Below are positions 1 to 8,580 of a stretch of DNA of 26,967 nucleotides, one piece after another. A program made the translations under genes and the position numbers. Below the pieces are notes generated by a model. It made no database searches. It was not told the DNA's origin and worked only from the letters and a program-made list of their open reading frames with translations. The DNA comes from an uncultured Acetatifactor sp. (GTDB lineage: Bacteria > Bacillota > Clostridia > Lachnospirales > Lachnospiraceae): assembly GCA_904501885.1 (NCBI GenBank), contig CAJGCP010000029.1, positions 1 through 26,967 on the forward strand, written 5' to 3'. Numbering within the stretch: the stretch's first letter is position 1; each line of letters begins with the position of its first letter.

Positions 1-19
1 CATTCTGTGTTAAATTCAT
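1..19 (-). CDS. 5' end of an unidentified gene, divergent from the AraC-type regulator
   Basis: Only the first six codons are in the window (ATG at 19-17, reading MNLTQN). The start is supported by a full AGGAGG ribosome binding site at 27-32, seven bases before the ATG. The product cannot be named from so little. Its position, head to head with an AraC/XylS regulator, makes it the likely regulated target, commonly a glycoside hydrolase, sugar permease or other carbohydrate gene in such arrangements; that part is inference. Confidence 0.7.
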
Positions 20-147
20 AGTGAAACCTCCTGTTGGTTAAAGTGTTTTTATTCATCCGGCCAAGATGAACACCTTAATCTTACATCGAGGTTTCTTTTT
101 ATTCAATTGGCGTTATTTCTGAATTACAGGAATGCTCCTTTGTTTCT

Positions 148-153
148 ATTATA
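148..153 (-). promoter_or_regulatory. possible activator-dependent promoter of the divergent gene at 1-19
   Basis: A perfect TATAAT on the minus strand lies at 148-153, inside the short dyad CTATT-ATA-AATAG at 146-158. The place where a -35 box should be (171-176, GGGCTT) has no resemblance to TTGACA. A good -10 with a poor -35 is the usual layout of a promoter that needs an AraC-type activator. The leader would be about 120 nt and contains a small dyad TTCATC/GATGAA (52-57 and 65-70). No start site is proven. Confidence 0.35.
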
Positions 154-197
154 AATAGTTTTTTCTACAAAGCCCATTGGGAAATCCGACATTTATA

Positions 198-226
198 TTG
201 CGAATATCGACATCTAGGCATATAAT
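198..226 (+). promoter_or_regulatory. sigma-A type promoter of the AraC-type regulator
   Basis: TTGCGA at 198-203 and TATAAT at 221-226 are separated by 17 bases. The expected start of transcription is about 25 bases before the start codon at 260, with the ribosome binding site AAGGGA at 247-252. Confidence 0.7.
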
Positions 227-259
227 ATTAACAAATTTTATTTTTCAAGGGAACAAGTT

Positions 260-1078
260 ATGAAGAATATGAAAACAGCACTCTCTGCTGAATATGTTGA
301 GTCCGTTCAACCTACAGACAGTTTCAATATTCACTACCATGAAGATTACGAGTTTTATTTCTTTCTTGATGGAGAAGCCGACTATCATGTTAACGGAAAA
401 ATTTATCACTTGGTGCCAAACAGTATTATCTTGCTCTCCCCTTATGTTTTGCACGGTGTTCATGTAAAATCAGACAAACCATATAAACGCTATTTTATTC
501 ATTTTGATATTAACTGCATTCGGGATACTTATCGCCCTGTCATACAATCACTATTTCCCGAATCAAAATTTTACACCATGGGTGAAGTGTACTTTCCCGA
601 CATCCAAGACAAAGCAATCATTCATTTTTGCAACGCCTTACTCAATGCATCAAAAAAACATAATTCAATTGGAGAAGATTTTACACCTTTATTCTTAGAA
701 TCCCTTTTGGCACAGTTTACCCTTACCTGCAGCTCTATGAAACGAACAAAAGAATATCATATATCCAACAAAGCAGTTCAAGATGTCATTCGATATATTA
801 ATTCACATTTGAACGAGAAAATCTCTTTGACTCTTCTTTCCGAGCTTTTCTTCTTAAATAAAGACCACTTGAATCGACTCTTTCATAAAGTAATGGGCAC
901 AACTGTACAAAAATACATTTCACATCAACGTATTCTATATGCCGAACAATTGTTATCCCGTGGCGTCTTAGCATCAGAAGCCGCTGTAGCATCAGGATTC
1001 GGAGATTACTCTTCGTTTTACAGGGCATATAAGAATGTTACCGGTCATTCCCCTAAGGAACAAAAAAGGGAAACCTAA
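260..1078 (+). CDS. AraC/XylS family transcriptional regulator with N-terminal cupin domain
   Basis: This 272-residue protein has the two-domain layout of AraC/XylS regulators. Residues about 20-110 form a cupin-like sensor domain (HYHEDYEFYFFLDG at 25-38, then a beta-rich stretch with NSIILLSPYVLHGV), typical of regulators that respond to sugars or oligosaccharides. The last 100 residues (about 172-268) are the double helix-turn-helix DNA-binding domain; helix 1 region is AVQDVIRYINSHL and the family signature region is AAVASGFGDYSSFYRAYKNVTGHSPKE. The start at 260 has AAGGGA seven bases upstream. It is transcribed away from the gene at 1-19, its probable target, and its stop codon overlaps the stop of the convergent yitT-like gene by four bases. 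The inducer cannot be told from the sequence. Confidence 0.93.
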   Translation: MKNMKTALSAEYVESVQPTDSFNIHYHEDYEFYFFLDGEADYHVNGKIYHLVPNSIILLSPYVLHGVHVKSDKPYKRYFIHFDINCIRDTYRPVIQSLFPESKFYTMGEVYFPDIQDKAIIHFCNALLNASKKHNSIGEDFTPLFLESLLAQFTLTCSSMKRTKEYHISNKAVQDVIRYINSHLNEKISLTLLSELFFLNKDHLNRLFHKVMGTTVQKYISHQRILYAEQLLSRGVLASEAAVASGFGDYSSFYRAYKNVTGHSPKEQKRET

Positions 1079-1926
1079 ATTTTCTCCTCAAAAATATCCT
1101 TATAGCCCACACCATAAATCTCGGATGCACTACTGACAATAAGAAACACCTTTTCGTCTTCTTCCCGAAGAATAGTTTCTATTCTTGGATATTCCTGTTT
1201 CTTTGAGACACACATTAATACATTCTTACTCTGCCTGGTATATGCCCCCTGTGCAGCCAGGCAAGTCACACCCAAATGCAATTCATGCATTAATCTATGC
1301 GCAATTTCCTCATGTTTATCGCTAATGATAAAGACCAATTTAGCTTCATCAGGGCCATAAAGCACAATATCCATCAGCATAGCATGTATCACAGGCACAA
1401 TGCTTGCATACAATGCCAGCTCTATATTGCGAAAGACAATCCCTGATAAAACAACAATTACAACATCTAACATAAAAAACAAAGATCCCGTCCGCAAATG
1501 TGGATATTTCAGACGTAACAATTTAACCACAATATCTGCACCGCCTGTGGTTGCCCCAACGCGAAAAATAATACCGATAGAAATGGCCAACAGTGCGCCA
1601 CCCGCTAAGGCTGCAAGTAATTTTTCTTCTGTTACAGGTGCAACTCCATCCAGGCAATTCGTAAATATAGAAACCATTGCAATGCTGTAAAAACTGGAGA
1701 CAATAAACTTAATTCCAAATTTCCATGTGCCAATCGCCAAGATAGGAATATTTATTAAGAAAATAAGTGAACCGGTGCTGATATTTGTCAGCCGATTCAA
1801 AATAATAGATAAACCGGTGACTCCTCCGGGCGCAATGGAATTTGGGTCCAGAAACAGACTCACCGCAACAGCATACAGCAGTGAACCAATGGTTATAATT
1901 ACATATCTTTTCATTTCCTGTTTCAT
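1075..1926 (-). CDS. YitT family membrane protein (DUF161 plus C-terminal DUF2179)
   Basis: The protein (283 residues from the start chosen here) has five to six hydrophobic segments in the first two thirds, including YVIITIGSLLYAVAVSLFL and SLIFLINIPILAIGTWKFG, with the family features PGGVTGLS near the first loop and GGADIV near the fourth. The last 80 residues form the soluble DUF2179 domain (VFIISDKHEEIAHRLMHEL onward). Proteins of this family are integral membrane proteins of unsettled function in Firmicutes. The ATG at 1926 is preferred because GAGGAG lies at 1933-1938 with proper spacing; an upstream in-frame start would fall inside the terminator hairpin at 1945-1984. The gene begins right after that terminator, so it is either expressed by readthrough from ilvA or from a promoter not clearly seen. 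Confidence 0.9.
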   Translation of the reverse strand: MKQEMKRYVIITIGSLLYAVAVSLFLDPNSIAPGGVTGLSIILNRLTNISTGSLIFLINIPILAIGTWKFGIKFIVSSFYSIAMVSIFTNCLDGVAPVTEEKLLAALAGGALLAISIGIIFRVGATTGGADIVVKLLRLKYPHLRTGSLFFMLDVVIVVLSGIVFRNIELALYASIVPVIHAMLMDIVLYGPDEAKLVFIISDKHEEIAHRLMHELHLGVTCLAAQGAYTRQSKNVLMCVSKKQEYPRIETILREEDEKVFLIVSSASEIYGVGYKDIFEEKI

Positions 1927-1940
1927 GTAATTCTCCTCAT

Positions 1941-1984
1941 AAAAAAATCCGCAACTGCAAATTGTCTTTTGCAATTACGGATTT
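1941..1984 (-). terminator. rho-independent terminator after ilvA, directly before yitT-like gene
   Basis: Arms at 1945-1961 and 1968-1984 form a 17-bp stem with a 6-nt loop. Read as minus-strand RNA all positions pair, two of them as G-U; read as plus-strand RNA the same two positions would be A-C mismatches. A run of seven T follows on the minus strand (1947-1941, partly overlapping the stem base). This fixes the direction as the end of the plsX-to-ilvA operon. Confidence 0.85.
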
Positions 1985-2037
1985 TTAACATTACTATATG
2001 TAATTTCCTGTGTTTTATCCAGGACTAACAAATTTAT

Positions 2038-3273
2038 CTATCCATTATAAATTGTGTTTGTACGGACTAGCTTAGGCTGATAACCTTCCGTTTCTAAGGC
2101 ATCGATAATTTCCTTCTTATGCTCAGTGCCAAATGCTTCCAACGTAATACGAAGCTCCACGGCCGCATTACGGTTAATGGATACAAACTGATTGTGCTCC
2201 AACTTGATGACATTACCATTCACTTCAGCAATCAAACCGGATACACGGTGTAATTCACCCGGCTTATCGGGCAAAAGTACGGAAACCGTAAAGATTCTGT
2301 CTCTAAGAATAAGTCCTTGTTGTACTACAGAAGACATGGTAATCACATCCATATTTCCACCGCTTAAAATAGAAACAACCTTCTTACCCTCTGCGTCCAG
2401 ATGCTTCAAAGCGGCAACTGTAAGCAGGCCGGAATTCTCCACCACCATTTTATGATTTTCCACCATATCCAGAAAGGCAACTACCAATTCCTCATCATGG
2501 ATGGTAATAATCTGATCTAAATTATTCTTAATATAAGGGAATAATTTTGAGCCCGGTGTCTTCACCGCAGTACCATCCGCAATGGTGTTTACTGCAGGAA
2601 GCGTGGTAACTTTTCCTTCAGCGATGGACACCTGCATACAATTTGCACCGGCAGGCTCTACTCCTACCACTTTAATCTTGGGATTGAGCAATTTGGCTAA
2701 AGTAGATACACCTGTTGCCAATCCACCTCCACCGATGGGTACTAATATGTAATCTACCAGGGGGAGTTCCTTGATGATTTCCATGGCGATGGTTCCCTGT
2801 CCTGTAGCCACAGCCAAATCATCAAAGGGATGAATAAAAGTATATCCATGCTCTGCTGCAAGTTCATACGCTTTCTCGCATGCCTCGTCATATACATCTC
2901 CGTATAGCACCACGTCCGCACCATAACTCTTGGTGCGATTGACCTTGATTAAAGGTGTGGTGGTAGGCATCACAATGGTAGCCTTGGCACCATAGCATTT
3001 TGCAGCATAAGCTACCCCTTGTGCATGATTTCCTGCCGAAGCGGTAATCAACCCCTTACTGCGTTCTTCGTCAGTAAGCGTGCTCATTTTATAATACGCA
3101 CCACGCAATTTATATGCGCCGGTCAATTGCATATTTTCCGGCTTTAAATATACTTTATTGCCGGTCTGATTGCTTAAAAAATCACTATATATAAGTTTTG
3201 TTTCCAAAGTCACTTTTTTTACGACTTCAGAGGCCTCCTCAAAGGTTGGCAATGTTAACATTTTCTTGTCCAT
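2038..3273 (-). CDS. ilvA: threonine ammonia-lyase (threonine dehydratase) with C-terminal ACT domain
   Basis: This PLP enzyme deaminates threonine (and serine) to 2-oxobutyrate, the first step of isoleucine synthesis or of threonine fermentation to propionate. The 411 residues match the shorter form with a single ACT domain. The PLP lysine is K55 in TGAYKLRGA, the substrate-binding SAGNHAQG is at 79-86 and the phosphate-binding glycine loop GGGG at 181-184. Residues about 330-411 (VSVLLPDKPGELHRVSGLI) are the ACT domain, which suggests allosteric control. The ATG at 3273 follows AAGAAGGA; M5 is a less likely alternative. The gene starts 16 bases after ftsY and is the last gene of that operon, ending before the terminator at 1941-1984. 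Biosynthetic and catabolic roles cannot be separated by sequence alone. Confidence 0.95.
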   Translation of the reverse strand: MDKKMLTLPTFEEASEVVKKVTLETKLIYSDFLSNQTGNKVYLKPENMQLTGAYKLRGAYYKMSTLTDEERSKGLITASAGNHAQGVAYAAKCYGAKATIVMPTTTPLIKVNRTKSYGADVVLYGDVYDEACEKAYELAAEHGYTFIHPFDDLAVATGQGTIAMEIIKELPLVDYILVPIGGGGLATGVSTLAKLLNPKIKVVGVEPAGANCMQVSIAEGKVTTLPAVNTIADGTAVKTPGSKLFPYIKNNLDQIITIHDEELVVAFLDMVENHKMVVENSGLLTVAALKHLDAEGKKVVSILSGGNMDVITMSSVVQQGLILRDRIFTVSVLLPDKPGELHRVSGLIAEVNGNVIKLEHNQFVSINRNAAVELRITLEAFGTEHKKEIIDALETEGYQPKLVRTNTIYNG

Positions 3274-3289
3274 AGATTTTGGTCCTTCT

Positions 3290-4234
3290 TTAATTCATCT
3301 CTTCTGCAGATATATCAAACAATGCATTTACAAAATCATTTGCGTCAAACTTTTGCAAATCATCGATGGTCTCTCCAACGCCAATGTATTTCACAGGAAT
3401 ATTTAACTCGGACTGAATTGCCACAGCAATACCACCTTTGGCGGTGCCATCCATCTTCGTTAAAACAATCCCGGTGAGATTCGCTACCTCTCCAAACTCT
3501 CTGGCTTGTACCAATGCATTTTGTCCGGTTGTACCATCCAATACAATCAGGTTTTCTCTATGCGCATCGGGATATTCTCTGTCAATAATCCGATTCATCT
3601 TGCGGAGTTCTTCCATCAGATTCTTTTTGTTGTGTAAACGACCTGCCGTATCAATGAGAAGTACATCTACACCTCTTGCCTTAGCCGCACTTACAGCATC
3701 ATAGACTACACTGGCAGGATCAGCGCCCTCTTTTCCACCAACCATAGGCACATCTGCTCTGTGGGCCCACTCTGCCAACTGCTCACCTGCGGCAGCACGA
3801 AAGGTATCTGCAGCTGCAATCAGTACTTTTTTGCCCTGTTCCTTCAAAATACCGGCAAGTTTCCCCACAGAAGTGGTTTTACCCACCCCATTGACACCAA
3901 TCACCATCACCACAGATTGTTGGGATTCAAAGGGATATGCCCCCTCGTTTACCTGCATCTGTGCACGGATATCGTCAATCAGCAACTTCTTACATTCGGC
4001 AGGGTCAGTGATGTGTTGCTCTTTTACCTGACGCTTTAACTGTTCTATGATTCTACCGGTGGTGTTCACACCAATATCACCCATAATGAGAATTTCTTCC
4101 AATTCCTCGTAGAAATCCTCATCCAAAGAGGAAAATCCACTGAAAACGGAATCTATTCCCTTCACTATGTTATTTCTCGTCTTGGACAATCCATCCTTCA
4201 GTCGGGAAAAAAATCCTCTTTTTTCTTCTGCCAT
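3290..4234 (-). CDS. ftsY: signal recognition particle receptor FtsY
   Basis: FtsY is the membrane-associated GTPase that receives the SRP (Ffh/4.5S RNA) with its ribosome and hands the nascent membrane protein to SecYEG. At 314 residues it is the compact Gram-positive form without a long acidic A domain. Residues about 10-95 form the helical N domain. The SRP-type G domain follows: G1 GVNGVGKTT at 113-121, DTFRAAA at 143-149, G3 DTAGR at 195-199, G4 TKMDGTAKGG at 259-268 and GVGE at 286-289. The start has AAGAAGGGA eight bases upstream. It sits 17 bases after smc, an arrangement (rnc-smc-ftsY) well conserved in Firmicutes. Confidence 0.98.
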   Translation of the reverse strand: MAEEKRGFFSRLKDGLSKTRNNIVKGIDSVFSGFSSLDEDFYEELEEILIMGDIGVNTTGRIIEQLKRQVKEQHITDPAECKKLLIDDIRAQMQVNEGAYPFESQQSVVMVIGVNGVGKTTSVGKLAGILKEQGKKVLIAAADTFRAAAGEQLAEWAHRADVPMVGGKEGADPASVVYDAVSAAKARGVDVLLIDTAGRLHNKKNLMEELRKMNRIIDREYPDAHRENLIVLDGTTGQNALVQAREFGEVANLTGIVLTKMDGTAKGGIAVAIQSELNIPVKYIGVGETIDDLQKFDANDFVNALFDISAEEMN

Positions 4235-4251
4235 AGCTATTCCCTTCTTAT

Positions 4252-7200
4252 TTAGGTCAAATCATTGTCAATCAGGTTGACGCTGACAAGGGTGGAAACA
4301 CCCTTCTCCTGCATGGTAATACCATAGAGACGATCCACTTCTTCCATAGTACCTCGTCTATGGGTAATGATAATAAACTGCGTATTCTTGGTCAGTTTAT
4401 GTAAATACTTTGCAAAGCGGACCACATTGCTATCATCCAAAGCAGCCTCGATCTCATCCAGGAGACAGAACGGTGAAGGTTTCAGATTCTGAATTGCAAA
4501 CAAAAGACAGATTGCGGTCAATGCCTTTTCGCCACCGGACAACTGCATCATATTCTGTAATTTCTTTCCGGGCGGCTGTGCAATAATACGAATGCCTGCT
4601 TCCAGGATATCTTCATCCTCCATCAGCTCCAAGGAGCCCTTACCGCCGCCAAAGAGTTCTTTAAATACCTTATCAAACTCCCTGTTAATCTCGGCAAATT
4701 TCTCATTGAACTGTTTTCTCATTGCTTCGTCCAGTTCTGCAATAATGCCTTCCAATGTCTTTTCCGCCTCAATCAGATCATCATGTTGCGTCTTTAAGAA
4801 AGTATATCTTTCCATCAGATTCTTGTAATCTTCGATGGCATTGACGTTCACATCGCCCAATTTCTTAATGTGGTCCTTCAACGCTGAAATCTGACGCTTC
4901 ATAGCGGGCAGATCGGTCATTTCTTCATTTCTGAAGGACTGCGCATCGGTGAGAGTCATCTCATACTCATCCCACATATAATTGATATGGGCTTCGATGC
5001 TTTCCTCGTATTTTTCCTTCTGTGCACCCAAACGATATGCTTCTTTATCCAGATTGGCAATACGTTCAGACATCTCTTCTCTGCGTTCAAAGAAAGTTTT
5101 CTGGCGTCCCATCAATTCTTCTCTGCGAGCAATAATTTCTTTTAGTTTGCCCTCAGAAGCATTCTGGGCATCATAGGAAGCTTCAATGGTCTTTTTGATT
5201 TCTTCAATGTTGCGCTCCTTGCGTTCCATCTCTTCCAGATTTTCATGCAAGGCATCCATAACTTCATTTAACTCGCCTTGAGATTTATTCATCTCACCTT
5301 CAATACGCTCCACATTGGCAAGATGGAAGCCAAGTTCCTGGCGCATTTTTTCCACATTGATTTCCCATTCGCTGACATGCAAGGAACTTTCTGTCTCAGC
5401 ACGGCGGAGTTCTTCCAATTGCTTTTGATATTGGAGAATGGTTTCCTGTGCATTCATCTCTTTATTTTCACTTGCCTGCAGTTCTTCTGTGGTAGCCTCT
5501 TTTTCATGGATGATGTCAAAAATCTTTCCATCAATTTCTGCTTCTTCCATCTGCAGGGATGCCACACCTTCGACTTCTTCCTGCATTCTTTCCTTGGCCT
5601 GCGCAATATTCAAACGAGCGGTATTCTGATCAATGGACTTGGTTTGAATTTCAGCCTTGATTCCTTCCACTTCCACACGAAGCGCATTTCTATGAGCCTT
5701 TGTATCCTCAATTTCGGTATTGATGGTATCAATATTCCCCTGAAGTTCTTTGACCCGTTTCTCTAACTCCTCAATCTCTCTGCGTCTACCCAGGAGATTG
5801 CTGTTGTTTTTGAAGGCACCACCGCTGATGGCACCGCCGGGCACCAACAGTTCACCCTCTAGGGTAACCATACGAATAGAATATTCAAACTTTCTTGCAA
5901 TCTTCACCGCATGGTTCACATTGTCTACAACTACAATACGGCCAAGCATTGCTTTTGCTACATCTTTATACTTGGCGTCAATCTTTACAAGCGTATCAGC
6001 CATGCCAATGACGCCTTCCTCCTCCAGCACTTCAGGGCTCTTAAATTCCTGAGGATTTGTGATACTGGTAAGAGGCAGGAATGTTGCACGTCCTAATTTA
6101 TTGGATTTCAGATATGCTATCACCTGCTTTGCGGTATCCTCATTGTCTGTCACCACATTCTGGATATTTCCGCCAAGGGCAATTTCAATAGCTGTCTCAT
6201 ATTTTTTATCTACTTTGATAATGTCTGCAACAACACCGATGATACCCTGGTAATTGTCTTTCTGTTCCATCACCTTCTTGACACTGCCACCATAGCCTTC
6301 ATAGCGTTCTGTCAGGTTGCTGAGTGCCTCCAATTTGGATTTCTCCATATGATAGGAAGCCTGGGTATCACGAAGCAAATTGTCTTTGTCTGCCAAGGTT
6401 TCACGGATGGTTCCCAACTTCTCTTCAATGGCAGCTTCTTTTGCTATTAAGCCATTAATCTCCGATGTCAAGGCATCAAACACTTCCTGCAACTGCTTCA
6501 TGCTTTCAGCACGTGTAGCTTCATCGGATTTATGCTTCAAAAGTCTGGAATTAAGTTCCGCTTTTCGGATATTGATCTGCTCCATCATGGTGTCAAAACG
6601 ACCCATTTTGGATTTAATGGTGGCACGATTATTCAACTCATCGATAATAATATTTTTATTATTTTCAATATCTGTATTAACAGCAGAAATCTGATGCTGA
6701 ATCTCTTCCAGTTTTGCGCGGAAATCGTCTGCAGTGTCGATGACCTCCTGCATTTTTATTTCCATTTCCTGCTTTTCTTTTAGAATTGCCGTTCTTTCTT
6801 CTTCCTTCAGCGCTATTTCATGCTCAAGTGCGGCTTTACGATTACCCAAATGGGTTTCGCTTCCATGGGCCGAGTTAATCTGCTCTCGCAGGACATTCAT
6901 TTCACCTTCCAACTTACCTCTGGTAAGACCGGCATCCGTCACGCTCTGTCTGGTCTCATCTATGGTTGCCTCCAGTTGTTCCAGTTCTTCTTGAATGGTC
7001 TGATATTCCTGCTTGATTTCTTCGTATTTGACATTGGTTTCCTGCAAATCATGATTCACAATATCAAACTTCTCGCTGACAGCCGACAATTGCTCTTTCA
7101 ATCTTAAATTTTCCAACAGGAAAACATTGATATCATAAGTTTTCAGTTCTTCTCTCTTCTTCAGATATACCTTCGCCACCTCGGACTGTTTCTCCAAAGG

Positions 7201-7809
7201 GCCAACCTGTTTTTCCAATTCGGAAAGAATGTCCTGAATACGAATCAAATTCTGCTTTTCATTCTCTAATTTGGCCTGTGCTGATGCTTTACGGCGTTTG
7301 AACTTCACAATTCCTGCCGCCTCGTCAAACAACTCTCTACGTTCTTCAGGCTTACCACTCAGAATCTTGTCAATCTGGCCCTGTCCAATAATGGAATATC
7401 CTTCTTTACCGATACCTGTATCATAGAAAAGTTCGTTTACATCACGCAAACGGCATACACTTCCGTTAATCAGATATTCACTTTCTCCGGAACGGTAAAT
7501 ACGTCTTGCAATGGTCACCTCATCAAAATCGATGGCAAGCTGATGATCAGAGTTGTCCAAAGTAAGACAAACATAAGCATAGCTTAGGGGTTTTCTATTC
7601 TCTGTTCCCGAGAAAATAACATCCTGCATACTGGAACTGCGCAACTGCTTCACCTTCTGTTCGCCAAGTACCCAACGGACAGCGTCGGCAACATTACTCT
7701 TACCGCTACCATTGGGGCCTACGATTCCGGTGATGCCATTGTGAAATTGAAAATTAATTTTGTTGGCAAAGGACTTAAAGCCCTGTACCTCAATACTTTT
7801 TAAATACAT
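4252..7809 (-). CDS. smc: chromosome segregation ATPase SMC
   Basis: SMC, with ScpA and ScpB, forms the condensin ring that compacts and separates the replicated chromosome. The 1185 residues are full length. The N-terminal ATPase half has Walker A GPNGSGKSN at 31-39. Two long coiled-coil arms rich in E, K, Q and L (about 170-500 and 670-1020) flank a hinge domain at about 505-665 (GYGGSVKKV, GIIGVVADI, LVPGGAISGG). The C-terminal half carries the ABC signature LSGGEK at 1090-1095 and Walker B with LLDEIEAALDD, catalytic E1119. The start is preceded by GAGGGA eight bases upstream. The first 20 bases overlap the end of rnc. ScpA and ScpB are not in the window. Confidence 0.98.
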   Translation of the reverse strand: MYLKSIEVQGFKSFANKINFQFHNGITGIVGPNGSGKSNVADAVRWVLGEQKVKQLRSSSMQDVIFSGTENRKPLSYAYVCLTLDNSDHQLAIDFDEVTIARRIYRSGESEYLINGSVCRLRDVNELFYDTGIGKEGYSIIGQGQIDKILSGKPEERRELFDEAAGIVKFKRRKASAQAKLENEKQNLIRIQDILSELEKQVGPLEKQSEVAKVYLKKREELKTYDINVFLLENLRLKEQLSAVSEKFDIVNHDLQETNVKYEEIKQEYQTIQEELEQLEATIDETRQSVTDAGLTRGKLEGEMNVLREQINSAHGSETHLGNRKAALEHEIALKEEERTAILKEKQEMEIKMQEVIDTADDFRAKLEEIQHQISAVNTDIENNKNIIIDELNNRATIKSKMGRFDTMMEQINIRKAELNSRLLKHKSDEATRAESMKQLQEVFDALTSEINGLIAKEAAIEEKLGTIRETLADKDNLLRDTQASYHMEKSKLEALSNLTERYEGYGGSVKKVMEQKDNYQGIIGVVADIIKVDKKYETAIEIALGGNIQNVVTDNEDTAKQVIAYLKSNKLGRATFLPLTSITNPQEFKSPEVLEEEGVIGMADTLVKIDAKYKDVAKAMLGRIVVVDNVNHAVKIARKFEYSIRMVTLEGELLVPGGAISGGAFKNNSNLLGRRREIEELEKRVKELQGNIDTINTEIEDTKAHRNALRVEVEGIKAEIQTKSIDQNTARLNIAQAKERMQEEVEGVASLQMEEAEIDGKIFDIIHEKEATTEELQASENKEMNAQETILQYQKQLEELRRAETESSLHVSEWEINVEKMRQELGFHLANVERIEGEMNKSQGELNEVMDALHENLEEMERKERNIEEIKKTIEASYDAQNASEGKLKEIIARREELMGRQKTFFERREEMSERIANLDKEAYRLGAQKEKYEESIEAHINYMWDEYEMTLTDAQSFRNEEMTDLPAMKRQISALKDHIKKLGDVNVNAIEDYKNLMERYTFLKTQHDDLIEAEKTLEGIIAELDEAMRKQFNEKFAEINREFDKVFKELFGGGKGSLELMEDEDILEAGIRIIAQPPGKKLQNMMQLSGGEKALTAICLLFAIQNLKPSPFCLLDEIEAALDDSNVVRFAKYLHKLTKNTQFIIITHRRGTMEEVDRLYGITMQEKGVSTLVSVNLIDNDLT

Positions 7810-8503
7810 ATCCTTTATCCCTCAGCAACAACAACGCCGCATATGCCGCTTGCTGCTGTGCTGCTTTCTTTGTTTTTCCTCTGCCTGTTCCGATGCATTC
7901 CATTTCCGAATACACAGCAACAGAAAATTCTTTGTTGTGTTCCGGCCCGGTTTCTTCCAGCAGTTCATAATGAAATTCTTTTTTCAGTTTCCCCTGCATT
8001 AATTCCTGAAGATTACTCTTGCTATCATAGAACAATTGTTTATCTTCCAAATCAGAAAGAATAAATCGATTGATAAATTCCTTCGCGGATGCAAAGCCAC
8101 CATCCAGATAAATCGCACCCACAATGGCTTCCATCACATCAGAAACAATGCTATCTCTGTCTCTGCCGCCGGTAGCCTCTTCTCCTTTGCCCAGCAGAAT
8201 AAACTGACCAAGTTCTAAATCAGACGCACAAAAAGCCAACGCGGGTTCGCATACCAACGATGCCCTTACTTTCGTCATTTCACCTTCCGGCATATCTTTT
8301 CCGGTGGTGAACAGAAATTCACTGGATACAAGTTCTAAAACAGCGTCTCCCAAGAACTCCAACCGTTCATAATGTCCACTACGATTGATTTTCTGTTCGT
8401 TCGTATAGGAACTGTGAGTGATTGCCTGTTTGAGCAAAGATTCATCCTTAAAGTGGTAACCAATCCTATCCTGAAGCAAAGAAATTGTATATTCTTTATT
8501 CAT
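7790..8503 (-). CDS. rnc: ribonuclease III
   Basis: RNase III cuts double-stranded RNA, in rRNA precursors and some mRNA leaders. The 237 residues hold the RNase III domain first, with the signature ERLEFLGDA at 46-54 (catalytic D53) and the second acidic pair D122 and E125 in SDVMEAIVGA. The double-stranded RNA-binding domain is at about 160-230 and ends with the usual KTKKAAQQQAAYAAL helix. The ATG at 8503 follows AGGGG by seven bases. The 3' end overlaps the start of smc by 20 bases, which suggests translational coupling. A perfect hairpin lies in the leader between acpP and this gene. Confidence 0.98.
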   Translation of the reverse strand: MNKEYTISLLQDRIGYHFKDESLLKQAITHSSYTNEQKINRSGHYERLEFLGDAVLELVSSEFLFTTGKDMPEGEMTKVRASLVCEPALAFCASDLELGQFILLGKGEEATGGRDRDSIVSDVMEAIVGAIYLDGGFASAKEFINRFILSDLEDKQLFYDSKSNLQELMQGKLKKEFHYELLEETGPEHNKEFSVAVYSEMECIGTGRGKTKKAAQQQAAYAALLLLRDKGYVFKKY

Positions 8504-8529
8504 CTAAGGGCCCCTCTTTCAACGCAAAT

Positions 8530-8553
8530 GAGCAGTCATGTATCTGACTGCTC
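8530..8553 (-). promoter_or_regulatory. perfect hairpin in the rnc leader between acpP and rnc
   Basis: GAGCAGTCA at 8530-8538 and TGACTGCTC at 8545-8553 form a 9-bp perfect stem with a 6-nt loop. There is no real T run behind it on the minus strand (ATTTGCG), so a strong terminator is unlikely. It sits in the 77-nt gap before the rnc start, where it could be a partial attenuator, an mRNA processing site that separates the abundant acpP message from rnc, or a site for control by RNase III itself. Confidence 0.6.
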
Positions 8554-8580
8554 TTATTGATTCAATATGATGCAGAAATG

